From Streptomyces asoensis (GTDB taxonomy: Bacteria > Actinomycetota > Actinomycetes > Streptomycetales > Streptomycetaceae): DNA of 64,000 nucleotides. The position numbers and the translations under genes are program-made. The notes beneath the pieces were generated by a model, which worked only from the letters and a program-made list of their open reading frames with translations, did no database searches and was not told the DNA's origin. Below, piece after piece: positions 52,716 to 62,799 of this stretch; position 1 is the stretch's first letter; the number at the start of each line of letters is the position of its first letter. Location: positions 9,424,001 through 9,488,000 of the forward strand of contig NZ_CP049838.1 of the NCBI RefSeq assembly GCF_013085465.1, read 5' to 3'.

Positions 52716-53140
52716 CCCAGCCACCCCATGACGAGCCCACCGCCGCCGACCCCGAAGAACTGCGCCGACAGGTCGAGCAGACCCGCCACGAACTCGGCGA
52801 GACGGTCGAGGCACTGGCCGCGAAGACGGACGTCAAGGCCCGCGCACAGGAGAAGGCGACCGCGTTGAAGGAACAGGCCGGCATCACGGCGGCGCATCTG
52901 TCCGAGCAGGCCAGGACGAAGGCGGCCGAGGCGGCCCACCTGTTGGAGGAGAAGGTCCCGGCCCCGGTCAAGGACACGGCCGGCGCGGCCGTCGTCCAGG
53001 TCAGGGCCAAGGCCGGGCAGGCCGAGCAGATGTGGCAGGACAAGGCGCCCCGACAGGTGCGCGATCATCGCGCCGCCCTCATCGGCGCCGCCGTGGCGGT
53101 GACCGTCGCCTACCTGCTGCTGCGCCGCGGCAAGAAGTAG
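52712..53140 (+). CDS. DUF3618-family protein
   Basis: The 142-residue protein begins with the DUF3618 signature DPEELRRQVEQTRHELGETV, followed by EALAAKTDVKARAQEK. A long alanine-rich, charged helix resembling an apolipoprotein or LEA-type helix follows, and then one C-terminal transmembrane helix. Such proteins are thought to act at the membrane with the holin-like partner. ATGA overlap with the previous gene. Confidence 0.85.
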   Translation: MTQPPHDEPTAADPEELRRQVEQTRHELGETVEALAAKTDVKARAQEKATALKEQAGITAAHLSEQARTKAAEAAHLLEEKVPAPVKDTAGAAVVQVRAKAGQAEQMWQDKAPRQVRDHRAALIGAAVAVTVAYLLLRRGKK

Positions 53141-53330
53141 CCGCCGGCGGGACAGGGCGCCGTCGGCACACCGGGCGGGCGGCGCCCGCCGCCGAACTGC
53201 GGATCATGCCCCCAGGTGTGAGACTGCGGCCAAAGCGATCGGTCCCTCCGGTCCACCTGGTCCGTCCGGCAGCGATCAGCCGACCAGGCGGTGACGACGC
53301 GACGGCCGAGGATCCGCACACACCGGAGTC

Positions 53331-54188
53331 ATGATGGTGCTCGCCGTGCTCTTCGCCGTCCTCGGCGCCGTCAGCAACGCGGTGGGCACGGCGTTCCAGC
53401 GCAAGGCCGCCTCCACGGTGGAACAGGGCGGCGGAGTACGGCTGCTGCTCGCCCTCGCGCGGCGGCCCGCCTGGTCGATCGGCATCGCGGGCGTGGTGGG
53501 CGCCGCGGTGTTCCAGGCCCTGGCCCTCATCAACGGTCCCATGGCGCTGGTCCAGCCCCTGTTCATCCTTGAGCTCCCCTTCGCGCTGCTGTTGGCGGTG
53601 CCGCTCATGCATCGCCGGCTGTCGGCCGAAGGCTGGTGGGCGGTCGGGGGAGTGGTGGCCGGACTCGCCGTGCTCCTGGCGTCGGCAGCCCCCTCCGGCA
53701 GCCGGGAGCAGGCTTCCATGGCGCGCTGGATCCCGGTCCTGGCGCTCACCCTGGGAGCGATGACCGTGGCGTTCCTCCTCGCGCGCTCCACCTCCTCGCC
53801 GTTGTTCCGAGCCGCGGCGCTGGCCTCGGCCGCGGCGGTCGGCAACGCCCTGACCGCCGCCCTGCTGAAGTCGGCCACGGGAACCCTCGCCGACGCGGGC
53901 CTGCCGGCGTTCCTCACCGCCTGGCAGACCTACGGATTCGCGCTCACCGGGGTCCTTGCCCTCCTGCTGCTGGAGAACGCCCTGCAAGCCGGCCCCCTGG
54001 CCGCTTCACAGCCCGCGCTGACCATCGGTGACGCGGCGGTGAGCCTTCTGCTGGGTGTGGCGCTGTTCGACGAGAGCATCCGTACGGGCTGGTGGCTGCT
54101 GCCCGAGGCGATCGGTGCGCTCCTCATCCTCTGGGCCGTTGTGCGGCTCACCCGGGTGGTGCCCCACCTCGTCGACGTCGTGCGCTGA
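53331..54188 (+). CDS. DMT-superfamily (EamA-like) transporter
   Basis: The 285-residue protein has about nine or ten predicted membrane helices, beginning MMVLAVLFAVLGAVSNAVGT with AFQRKAA. The internal duplication is typical of DMT transporters, as are the end of the first half LVQPLFILELPFALLLAVPL and the second-half GDAAVSLLLGVALFDE. The substrate is unknown. There is no obvious ribosome binding site. Confidence 0.8.
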   Translation: MMVLAVLFAVLGAVSNAVGTAFQRKAASTVEQGGGVRLLLALARRPAWSIGIAGVVGAAVFQALALINGPMALVQPLFILELPFALLLAVPLMHRRLSAEGWWAVGGVVAGLAVLLASAAPSGSREQASMARWIPVLALTLGAMTVAFLLARSTSSPLFRAAALASAAAVGNALTAALLKSATGTLADAGLPAFLTAWQTYGFALTGVLALLLLENALQAGPLAASQPALTIGDAAVSLLLGVALFDESIRTGWWLLPEAIGALLILWAVVRLTRVVPHLVDVVR

Positions 54189-54310
54189 GACCGGCTCGAT
54201 CGGGTTCCACCGATCGCGCATCCGGACGGCACGGACGGTGCCGCCGCCCGTGCCGTGCTGTGCTGGTCCGGACAGATCGGGAATCCCTGGGCGCGAAGGA
54301 AGTGGCGAAG

Positions 54311-54784
54311 ATGGGTGACCTCCAGGGTCCGGACCACGAGCACCGGCGTCCCCCGGGCGTCGGCGACGAGACGGTGGAAGCGCTCGGCTCACTGTCCAAA
54401 GCGCTGGAGACGATCGAACGGGCCCGTGGGCACCTCTACTCGTTCCACCAGCTCACCGGCACCGCGGACCTGGAACTGGACCGCACGGTCGCACTGCTGC
54501 GCGGGGCGGGCCACGAGAGCTGGGCCGACCGCGTCGAGACGGAGATCCTCGGGCGCAACGTCATCCCGGGACACTGGACGTTCCAGATCGTCGAAGCCTA
54601 CGACGCGACGTACTACCAGGTGTTCAGACAACTGGAGCACGAGGCGGTGCAACAGCTCGCCGAAGGGCGTGACCACCTCTACGAGGCGGAGATGAAGGAA
54701 GCCCGCCGCACCCGTGACCACCCCGATCACACGGCCCTGCCCGACACCCCCGGCAGCCCCGACCCGACCGGCTCCTTCGACTGA
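54311..54784 (+). CDS. Hypothetical helical protein
   Basis: The 157-residue protein is mostly helical: LGSLSKALETIERARGHLYS, FHQLTGTADLELDRTVALLR, GRNVIPGHWTFQIVEAYDAT and YYQVFRQLEHEAVQQL. The family is unknown to me. A tail rich in Pro and Asp follows. GAAGGAAG precedes the ATG. It converges on the PAS-PP2C gene. Confidence 0.7.
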   Translation: MGDLQGPDHEHRRPPGVGDETVEALGSLSKALETIERARGHLYSFHQLTGTADLELDRTVALLRGAGHESWADRVETEILGRNVIPGHWTFQIVEAYDATYYQVFRQLEHEAVQQLAEGRDHLYEAEMKEARRTRDHPDHTALPDTPGSPDPTGSFD

Positions 54785-54830
54785 CGGCGTGGGCACGATC
54801 TCGGGCGAGGGCCGGTCCCGGGAAGGTGGG

Positions 54831-56060
54831 TCACAGGCGTAGGACGATCAGGGCCGTGTCGTCGGTGGTGCCGGTGGTGGGGAGGAGGTCGGCGAGGAGG
54901 GCGTCGGCCAGGGGTTCGGGGGCTGACAGTCTGTGGTGGGTGAGGGAGGCGGCGAGCCGGGCCAGGCCCGTGTAGATGTCCTCGTCGCGCCGCTCGATCA
55001 GACCGTCGGTGTACAGGACGAGGGTGGCGCCCTCGCTGAAGCCGGTGCGGGCCTGGGGGCGGGGCAGATGTTCCGGGCGGGCGGCGAGCGGGGGATCGGT
55101 GGCCTGGTCGAGGAAGGTGACGGTCCCGTCGTGGTGCACGAGGGCGGGCGGCGGGTGGCCGGCACAGCTGTACGTGATGGTGTGGCTGTCCCAGTCGATG
55201 AAGGTCGTCACGACGCTGGTCGCCTCGGCGCCGTCGACGAAGCGGGCGTAAAGGCCGAGGGCCTCCAGGGCCTGGGCCGGGCCGTCCGCCACGCGGCAGG
55301 CGGCGCTCAGGGCGCTGCGCAGCTGCCCCATGGTGCAGGCCGCCGCGAGGCCGTGCCCGACGACGTCGCCGACGGCGACCGCGAGGTTGTCGCCGGGCAG
55401 GTCGACCAGGTCGTACCAGTCGCCGCACACGTTCAGCGCGCCGACCGCGGGCCGGTAGCGCACGGCGGCGGCGTGCGGCCCGGTCGGGCCGGGCGCGGGC
55501 AGCATCGCCGCCTGGAGGGCGAGAGCGACCTCCCGCTCATGGGCGTGCGCCTGGCGGAGCCGTTCGTTGACCTCTTGCAGCTCGCGGGCCCGGGTGTACA
55601 GCTCGGCCTCCAGCACCCGGGCTCGGGCCCCGCCGTTGGGGCCGCCGCGGGCGTGGATGAGCTCGGTGACCTCCTCCACCCGGTGCACGACCAGTGCCAC
55701 CTGCCCGTCGGGGCCGTGGACGGGCGCGTTCACGGGGCTCCAGTAGTGCTCGCGCCACACGCCGGACCGCTGGGGGTCCTCGATGTCGTAACGCAGCAGT
55801 GCCATCGTGTCGCGCTCGCCGGTGGCGACCACCCGCAGCATCGACTCCCGGGTCTCCCGCATGCCGGCCGCGGCCGGGTCGTTCGGATTCTCCGGGAAGA
55901 CGTCGAAGATGTATCGGCCGAGCAGCTGCTCGCGGGTGCGCCCGGCCAGCCGCAGGAAGTCGTCGTTGGCGTCGGCGTAGATCAGGTCGGGGGTGAGGAG
56001 GGCCACCATGCCGGGCAGGGCTCGGAAGACCGCCACATAGTCGATCAGTGGTTTCCGCAT
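54831..56060 (-). CDS. PAS-domain PP2C/SpoIIE phosphatase
   Basis: The 409-residue protein has an N-terminal PAS domain (about 10-130; FRALPGMVALLTPDLIYADA), a coiled helix (ELQEVNERLRQAHAHEREVA) and a SpoIIE phosphatase domain (about 180-409) with CGDWYDLVDL (212-221), GDVVGHGLAAACTMGQL, YTDGLIERRDE and the closing DDTALIVLRL. It is soluble. It probably senses a small ligand or redox cue and dephosphorylates an anti-anti-sigma factor. Confidence 0.88.
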   Translation of the reverse strand: MRKPLIDYVAVFRALPGMVALLTPDLIYADANDDFLRLAGRTREQLLGRYIFDVFPENPNDPAAAGMRETRESMLRVVATGERDTMALLRYDIEDPQRSGVWREHYWSPVNAPVHGPDGQVALVVHRVEEVTELIHARGGPNGGARARVLEAELYTRARELQEVNERLRQAHAHEREVALALQAAMLPAPGPTGPHAAAVRYRPAVGALNVCGDWYDLVDLPGDNLAVAVGDVVGHGLAAACTMGQLRSALSAACRVADGPAQALEALGLYARFVDGAEATSVVTTFIDWDSHTITYSCAGHPPPALVHHDGTVTFLDQATDPPLAARPEHLPRPQARTGFSEGATLVLYTDGLIERRDEDIYTGLARLAASLTHHRLSAPEPLADALLADLLPTTGTTDDTALIVLRL

Positions 56061-56215
56061 GTCCTGCCGCCTGTCTCGGTGCCGAGCGTCACTGTGCCGT
56101 TCCACGATAGAAGGGAGATCGCGACGGGGCCCGGAAACCGCGTCTCTCGGACCCGACGCGTTCCCCGATCGCGGACAGCCCAATCGGCCCCGGCCGAGGG
56201 CTGGCGGCATCCTCC

Positions 56216-56530
56216 TCACCTGCGACGAAAGCCGCACGAAAGTGTGGTCGGAGCGGAGGTCTCACCTTCCTCCACGGGGGCTCCCCGGCCGCGGGGCTCT
56301 CCGGCCGCGGGCGGCTTCCCGGTGCGCAGGTAGGCGGTGGGGCCCTCCCCGGGCCGGTCCCAGAAGGCGCAGGGGGTGATGTCGTCGGTGAAGGGCCACG
56401 GCAGCGTCCAGACCGCGATCCGCTGCGGTGACGTGCCCGCCCCGCGGGCCGACCCGTCGTCGCCCCCTTCACCAGATGGTCCAGCACGGACGGCCGCGAG
56501 GCGGGCCACCGCGGTGCGGAGGTCGCTCAT
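56216..56530 (-). CDS. Putative small hypothetical protein
   Basis: This 104-residue frame starts MSDLRTAVARLAAVRAGPSG and contains VWTLPWPFTDDITPCAFWDR, then PGEGPTAYLRTGKPP. This segment has aromatic content and codon bias typical of a real protein. The upstream start and family are uncertain and the ribosome binding site is weak. The rest of the 527-base gap between the phosphatase and the regulator gene has no other feature I trust. Confidence 0.4.
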   Translation of the reverse strand: MSDLRTAVARLAAVRAGPSGEGGDDGSARGAGTSPQRIAVWTLPWPFTDDITPCAFWDRPGEGPTAYLRTGKPPAAGEPRGRGAPVEEGETSAPTTLSCGFRRR

Positions 56531-56586
56531 GCCGTCGCCGCGCCCGTCACGGTCGTACTCACCGCGCAAGCCCGTGAGCAGCCGCG

Positions 56587-57786
56587 TCAGTCCGGTGCGG
56601 GCGGCGGCTGTTCGCCCGGTCCGACGCCGGCGTTGCGGACGGCCAGCAGCGCCGCGCCGATGTCGGCGACCGCGCGCGGGTCGGAGAGGGAACGGCCCGT
56701 CAACTCCTCGATACGGCGTAGCCGGTAACGGACGGTGTTGGGGTGGACGAAGAGGCCCTGAGCCGCTTCGGTGGCCGAGCCGGCGGCGCCGAACCAGTGT
56801 TCCAGGGTCTCCAACAGGCGAGCACGTTCCGCGACCGGGAGGTCGACCAGGGGTTGGAGGACCACTCCCACGAGATGCGCCGCCTCCGCCGGAGCGGCGG
56901 CCACCACCATGGCGAGCGGGTTGTCGTCGAACCGCGCGACGCCGGGACCGGTGCCCCGCAGCCCGGCCAGGGCCAGGCGAGCGAAGCGCAGCGCCTGTGG
57001 AGTGTCCCGCAGGGAGGGGAAGCACGGGCTGACGCCCACGCGGGCCTGGGCGCGACGCAGGACGCGCAGGACCGCGCTCTCCGCCGCCGGCGTGGGCAGC
57101 GCGATCACACCGATCTGATGGTCGGGCAACAGCCGCCAGGCCGAGGCGAGTTGGGCCTGACGCAACACGGCTTCGATGCCCGCCAGAGGCTCCTGGCCGG
57201 GCGCGCCGGCCGCCGCCGCGGCCACCGCGTAGGGGCCGTGCTCGGGCAGGCCCAGCTCACGGGCGGCCTCCCACAGCGTGGTCCGGTCGGCGAGGACGCC
57301 GGTGAACAGCGCCTCCACCAGTGCCGAGCGCCGGGCGTGGCCCTGCGAGGTCAACTCGGCGGAGGTCTCCCGGTAGGCCGCCGCCACCGCCTCCGCGTAC
57401 AGGCCGAACAGCGCCCAGATCTCCGCGGACTGGGACACCAACTGGTCGTCGGAGACCTCGGGATGCGTCCGTGACTCCAGAAGGATCTCCGTCCACAGCA
57501 GTTCGAAGCCGACCCGGTAGGCGTGCAGGGTGTCCGCCAGCGGCACGCCCTGTTCGGCGCGCACCCGGCCGGTCTCGCGGGCCGGGCTCGGGTCCGGGGC
57601 ATCCGCGTGACCGAGGTGGCTCAGGACCAGGTCCGCGTTGGCCGTGCAGGAGCGGCGCAGCGAGTCGAAGGGGATCAGCGACTCCTCGTCGTAGGCGTCG
57701 ACGTCCGAGCGGATACGCTGCGCGATCCGCTCACCCAGTTCCGGAAGTCTGGAATGAAGCGCCGCGGCCACGCCCGAGATGTCCAT
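56587..57786 (-). CDS. PucR/CdaR-type transcriptional regulator
   Basis: The 399-residue protein has an N-terminal helical RsbRD-like sensor domain (about 1-150), a GGDEF-like CdaR central part, and the C-terminal PucR-type helix-turn-helix (LFVHPNTVRYRLRRIEELTG, about 345-364). It is divergent from the acyl-CoA synthetase gene, and the 150-base gap contains a TTGTTC-N4-GAACAA palindrome. It probably regulates that gene and perhaps itself in response to a fatty-acid or CoA signal. Confidence 0.86.
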   Translation of the reverse strand: MDISGVAAALHSRLPELGERIAQRIRSDVDAYDEESLIPFDSLRRSCTANADLVLSHLGHADAPDPSPARETGRVRAEQGVPLADTLHAYRVGFELLWTEILLESRTHPEVSDDQLVSQSAEIWALFGLYAEAVAAAYRETSAELTSQGHARRSALVEALFTGVLADRTTLWEAARELGLPEHGPYAVAAAAAGAPGQEPLAGIEAVLRQAQLASAWRLLPDHQIGVIALPTPAAESAVLRVLRRAQARVGVSPCFPSLRDTPQALRFARLALAGLRGTGPGVARFDDNPLAMVVAAAPAEAAHLVGVVLQPLVDLPVAERARLLETLEHWFGAAGSATEAAQGLFVHPNTVRYRLRRIEELTGRSLSDPRAVADIGAALLAVRNAGVGPGEQPPPAPD

Positions 57787-57809
57787 TCCCGCAGCTTAAC
57801 GCCATCGTT

Positions 57810-57825
57810 TTGTTCTCCGGAACAA
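57810..57825. promoter_or_regulatory. Operator candidate between regulator and acyl-CoA synthetase
   Basis: TTGTTC-TCCG-GAACAA has 6-base perfect arms around a 4-base spacer. It is AT-rich for this genome, 24 bases before the regulator start and 112 before the fadD-like start. This fits a dimer-binding site for the divergent PucR/CdaR-type protein. Confidence 0.6.
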
Positions 57826-57936
57826 TCGGGGAGGGGCGGCGCTGTCCTGCCGCCCATAGTCCGCCGCCCAGTGTGGCAGCACGATGTCGCGGAGGTGAAC
57901 AGCGGATTTCAACGGTGACGTTCGTGGAGGCGGGTC

Positions 57937-59436
<1,500 letters not shown>

Positions 59437-59494
59437 CCGAGGTCGAGGTCGAGGCCGAGGAGAAGTCGCCGGGGAGGGTGACTACGCGGCCTGC

Positions 59495-59998
59495 ATGGCG
59501 GATTCGGAAGGTGCCGCGACGAGCTGTGAGCGACTGGTCCGGCTGGTGGCACGACCGGCCGAACCGTTGGACGCCGCCGGGGACTGGACCGCCGTGGAGG
59601 AAGGATCGGTAGTCGGCTGCCCGCCGACCACCGACGGCTCGTGGAGACCTACGGCCGGGGGAGTTCTGCGGCTTCCTCCACCTCCGCACGCCGTTCGGCA
59701 CGAGCAGGCACAACGGCATCGAACGGCGGAGCGTCGACCTCACGACATCTCCCGCACGGGAGCGTGACCGCCACCCGCATCCACCGCATCCACCGCATCC
59801 AACCCCGGGCGCCCGCCCCCCGAGGCGCTGCTGATCTGGGGCACCACCCTGGACGCCGACCGGCTGTGCCGGCTCACCGGTGGGGACCCCGAGGAGTGGC
59901 CGGTCGTGGTGTGGAGCAGCGAGGGCCGCGCATTCCATCCGACCACTGATGAAGCGCGCCGATCGGGGTACCTGGGCCCACATGGCACAGAAAACTGA
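59495..59998 (+). pseudogene. Decayed SUKH-family (SMI1/KNR4) gene
   Basis: The first frame begins MADSEGAATSCERLVRLVAR and continues to DWTAVEE. In the next frame IGSRLPADHRRLVETYGRG follows. In a third, EFCGFLHLRTPFGTSRHNGI, and finally LLIWGTTLDADRLCRLTGGD, then PEEWPVVVWSSEGRAFHPTT. Together these are the parts of a SUKH/SMI1_KNR4 protein, which often act as immunity factors against toxins. At least two frameshifts are visible (near 59605 and in the G run near 59656), and the middle is disordered. No toxin gene is adjacent. Confidence 0.7.
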
Positions 59999-60275
59999 TC
60001 ACCTCGAATCCGTGCGTGCCGTGCGGCAGCTGCGGCGCATCCGCCCTGTCTACGCGGGCGGTGCGGCCTTGTGGGCCGCATCGGCTGTCTGGACGGGATG
60101 GGACGATCCCGGGAGTCGGCAGATGTGGGTGTCGGTGCTCTTCCTGGTGGTCTTCGCCGGTCTGCTGTCCGTGACTTCGCTGTGGCTGTGGCGTCAGCAG
60201 ACGGCCGGCGAGGGCAGGTCCGTGCACCACGCCGCCCCACGAAGGACGGCCACGCGTCGCCACGCCAACGCCTGA
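59982..60275 (+). CDS. Small two-helix membrane protein
   Basis: The 97-residue protein has two transmembrane helices, about VYAGGAALWAASAVWTGW and MWVSVLFLVVFAGLLSVTSL, between a basic N terminus (ESVRAVRQLRRIR) and a basic tail. It starts within the tail of the SUKH remnant. The function is unknown. Confidence 0.7.
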   Translation: MAQKTDHLESVRAVRQLRRIRPVYAGGAALWAASAVWTGWDDPGSRQMWVSVLFLVVFAGLLSVTSLWLWRQQTAGEGRSVHHAAPRRTATRRHANA

Positions 60276-60388
60276 GGGCGGAGGGCTGCGGGCTGAAGTC
60301 TCGGCCCCTCCGCTTGTCCCGGCGTCCGCCGTGGCAGGGCCCGATAAACCCTTGGCCCGCCACGGTCCCGGCGTCCTACAGTGGAGGT

Positions 60389-60462
60389 CGCCGGGTGGAG
60401 CAGGTAGGCAGCTCGCTGGGCTCATAACCCAGAGGTCGCGGGTTCAAATCCCGCCTCGGCCA
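60389..60462 (+). tRNA. Initiator tRNA-fMet (CAT anticodon)
   Basis: A 74-base cloverleaf fits with acceptor CGCCGGG pairing CTCGGCC except at the first pair. D arm GAGC/GCTC, anticodon stem CTGGG/CCCAG with loop CTCATAA (anticodon 60423-60425), and T arm GCGGG/CCCGC. The mismatch at position 1-72 (C-C here; usually C-A in bacteria) and the three G-C pairs in the anticodon stem are hallmarks of initiator tRNA. The 3' CCA is not encoded. Confidence 0.9.
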
Positions 60463-60466
60463 CGAA

Positions 60467-60500
60467 GACCGGGCCCGCCGCGTGTGCGGCGGGCCCGGTC
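60467..60500 (+). terminator. Strong terminator of the tRNA gene
   Basis: GACCGGGCCCGCCGC, loop GTGT, and its complete complement form a perfect 15-bp stem five bases after the tRNA. It is followed by CTGCGTTGT. It is the best terminator in the window. Confidence 0.85.
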
Positions 60501-60652
60501 CTGCGTTGTGGCGTGATGCCGACGGGTCTCGGCGGCCCGAACCGTCCGGGCGCGGTTCTTACGGGACTCTGACGTGAGCCTCGGACACCTTCAGCACTGC
60601 TGTCACTTCGGCAACTCTGGTCACGCAAGCCCCCGGACTCGAGGAGCCGCAC

Positions 60653-61855
60653 GTGAGCAGGCACAACAAACGCAGGTCGACGCTTCAGAAGAGGATGACC
60701 GTCCTCGGCGGTGGCACGGTGGCTGTCGCTGCCGTCGTGGCGACGGTCGACGTCGCCTCCGCAGGCCAGGTTTCACCGACCGCCACCGCGCCGAAGGCCG
60801 ACCACGCCGTCTTCGTTCAGGGCAACGGGCTCGCGGGCAACATCATCCATGTCTTCCGCCGAGGCGACGACGGCAAGCTGACCGCGGCGGGGGAGTACGC
60901 GACCGGAGGCAGGGGCGGGGACCAGGTCGACGCGCCCACCGACTCCCTTGCCTCGCAGGGGAGTCTCGTCTACGACCGGCGTTCCGGCCGGCTGCTGGCA
61001 GTCAACGCGGGCAGCGGCACGCTGACATCCTTCGCGGTGCACGGCCAGAAGCTGACGGATCGACAGACCGTTTCCGCGCGAGGACAGTTCCCCGCGGGCA
61101 TCGCGGTCTCGGGCGACCTGGCGTACGTGCTGAACGCGGGTGGCGCCGGAAGCGTCCAGGGATACAGGATCACCTCGAAGGGGCTGAAGCCGCTGAGCGG
61201 ATCGAACCGCAGCCTGGGGCTCAAGAACGGGAGTGTGCCATTGTTCAGCAGCTCGCCGGGCCAGGTCGCGTTCACGCCGGACGGCCGGAACCTGGTGGTC
61301 ACGACCAAGTCGGCGAACACCATAGAGGTCTTCCCGGTGGGCCGCGACGGCCGCCCGGCGGCGAAACCCGTGGTGACCAGGTCCGCGGGCATGGTGCCGT
61401 TCGCCGTCACCTTCGACAAAGCCGGCCGCATGCTGGTCGCCGAGGCCGCCAAGTCGACCGTCACCACCTACCGGGTGCGACAGAACGGTGCGTTGGACAT
61501 CGCGCAGAAGCCACTGCCCAACGGGCAGGACACGTTGTGCTGGCTGGAGCGGGCGGGCGACTTCTTCTACGGCGGCAACACCGGCAACTCGACGGTCACC
61601 GGCTACCGGATGGACCCGCACGGCCGGCTCGCGCTGACCAACGAGGCCGGCATCGCCACCGCTCCGTCGGGCACATCCCAGGGTGTCATCGACATCGCCG
61701 TGGCCGAGGACAGGTTCGTCTACGTCCAGAACGCCACCTCGGGCACCGTGGACGGCTTCAGCGTCGGCCGCAACGGCGCTCTCACCAAGGTCACGACGGT
61801 CACAGGTCTGCCCGCCTTCGCCGAATCCGGCATGGAGGGCATCGCCGCGGTGTAA
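60653..61855 (+). CDS. Secreted lactonase-family beta-propeller protein
   Basis: The 400-residue protein has a basic N terminus and a hydrophobic signal (MTVLGGGTVAVAAVVATVDV). A seven-bladed 6-phosphogluconolactonase-like propeller follows, with repeating units such as NIIHVFRRGDDGKL, TLTSFAVHGQKLTDR, TIEVFPVGRDGRP and TVTTYRVRQNGALD. The extracellular location argues against a cytosolic pentose-phosphate role. It may be a binding protein or an extracellular lactonase. GAGGAGC is upstream of the GTG. Confidence 0.82.
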   Translation: MSRHNKRRSTLQKRMTVLGGGTVAVAAVVATVDVASAGQVSPTATAPKADHAVFVQGNGLAGNIIHVFRRGDDGKLTAAGEYATGGRGGDQVDAPTDSLASQGSLVYDRRSGRLLAVNAGSGTLTSFAVHGQKLTDRQTVSARGQFPAGIAVSGDLAYVLNAGGAGSVQGYRITSKGLKPLSGSNRSLGLKNGSVPLFSSSPGQVAFTPDGRNLVVTTKSANTIEVFPVGRDGRPAAKPVVTRSAGMVPFAVTFDKAGRMLVAEAAKSTVTTYRVRQNGALDIAQKPLPNGQDTLCWLERAGDFFYGGNTGNSTVTGYRMDPHGRLALTNEAGIATAPSGTSQGVIDIAVAEDRFVYVQNATSGTVDGFSVGRNGALTKVTTVTGLPAFAESGMEGIAAV

Positions 61856-61877
61856 CGAAGCTGCCTCCGCGGCAGAA

Positions 61878-61910
61878 CGCCCCGGGCCCGCGCACCGCGT
61901 GCCCGGGGCG
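61878..61910 (+). terminator. Terminator hairpin of the propeller gene
   Basis: CGCCCCGGGC and GCCCGGGGCG flank a 13-base loop, followed by TCTCTCC. It begins 23 bases after the stop. Confidence 0.75.
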
Positions 61911-62095
61911 TCTCTCCAAGACGCGTGCCCGGCTCGCCCGGGTGTCTCCGCTCCCCGCCGTGCCCGCCTCGCGGAGCATTGCCGATTGCCGGGCGAGGTG
62001 TTCGGTGGTCCTATGGGGTCGCGGTGCCGTCACGACATGACGGGCGGTACGGCGCGGCCTTCGCGCGCGTGCGACTCGACCGATGGGGAGTGCTC

Positions 62096-62557
62096 ATGTC
62101 AGGACAGTTCGAAGCGACGGTGGAGGTCGATCGGGCTGTCGAGGAGGTGTTCGCCTACCTCGCCGACGGACGCAACGATCCGCAGTTCAGCCCCCGTGTG
62201 CTCAAGATCGAACGGATTCCCGAGGCCCCGACCACGGTGGGCACCGTCTTCCGGAGCACGGTCAAGGACGCCGGGATGAAGACCGCCAGGGAGTTCCGCA
62301 TCACCGCTCTCGAAGCCCCGGTGAAGATCCGCTGGGCCGAGGTCTCGAAGAACACCGTGACGGTGCGTGAAGGCGGTTACGACCTGGAGCCGCTGCCCGG
62401 CGGCGGAACCCGGGTCCGTATCTTCAACGTCCTCGAAGGCCACGGGCTGGGCAAGCTCCTCGTCGGCCTGGCGCTCGCCGCCGCCCGCAAGGACGCCCCC
62501 GGCTTCGGCGCGCGCATCAAGGCGGCGGCCGAGGCGGCGATCGCGCCGCGTCGATGA
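62096..62557 (+). CDS. SRPBCC-family protein
   Basis: The 153-residue protein has the polyketide-cyclase/dehydrase pattern: FEATVEVDRAVEEVFAYLAD and GRNDPQFSPRVLKIERI, then a strand series, and a final helix IKAAAEAAIAPRR. It probably binds a hydrophobic ligand. GGGGAG is five bases before the ATG. Confidence 0.82.
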   Translation: MSGQFEATVEVDRAVEEVFAYLADGRNDPQFSPRVLKIERIPEAPTTVGTVFRSTVKDAGMKTAREFRITALEAPVKIRWAEVSKNTVTVREGGYDLEPLPGGGTRVRIFNVLEGHGLGKLLVGLALAAARKDAPGFGARIKAAAEAAIAPRR

Positions 62558-62600
62558 ACTGACCGCGTCGCCGGCGCTTACCCGTCCGGGAAAACGCCGG

Positions 62601-62774
62601 TCAGCGGGCAATACGGTGTTTCCTGCCGCCACGGCGGAAGCGAACCGCGACGTAACAGAGATCGGCGAGGAGAACGACAGCGCCGATGATCAGCAGGTAG
62701 AACAATCCGTGGACCGCGAATCCGATGATGCCCAGGACGAGGGCCACGAGGATCAGAAACAGAAACAGGTTCAT
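62601..62774 (-). CDS. Small hydrophobic membrane protein
   Basis: The 57-residue protein consists of two adjoining hydrophobic helices (MNLFLFLILVALVLGIIGFA and HGLFYLLIIGAVVLLADLC) and a basic tail (RFRRGGRKHRIAR). GGGAG precedes the ATG. The longer frame upstream adds a Pro/Ser-rich piece that lacks coding character. The function is unknown; similar short hydrophobic proteins are common in streptomycetes. Confidence 0.78.
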   Translation of the reverse strand: MNLFLFLILVALVLGIIGFAVHGLFYLLIIGAVVLLADLCYVAVRFRRGGRKHRIAR

Positions 62775-62799
62775 CGGCTCTCCCGGCGGCCTCGACGTG

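Noticed and set aside
59641..59949. Plus-strand small frame starting METYGRGSS
   Set aside because: It begins in the middle of the SUKH remnant and follows a frameshifted reading, with no ribosome binding site.
60389..60462. tRNA gene as an integration site of a genomic island
   Set aside because: No integrase, no duplicated tRNA 3' end and no change of gene style was seen on either side.
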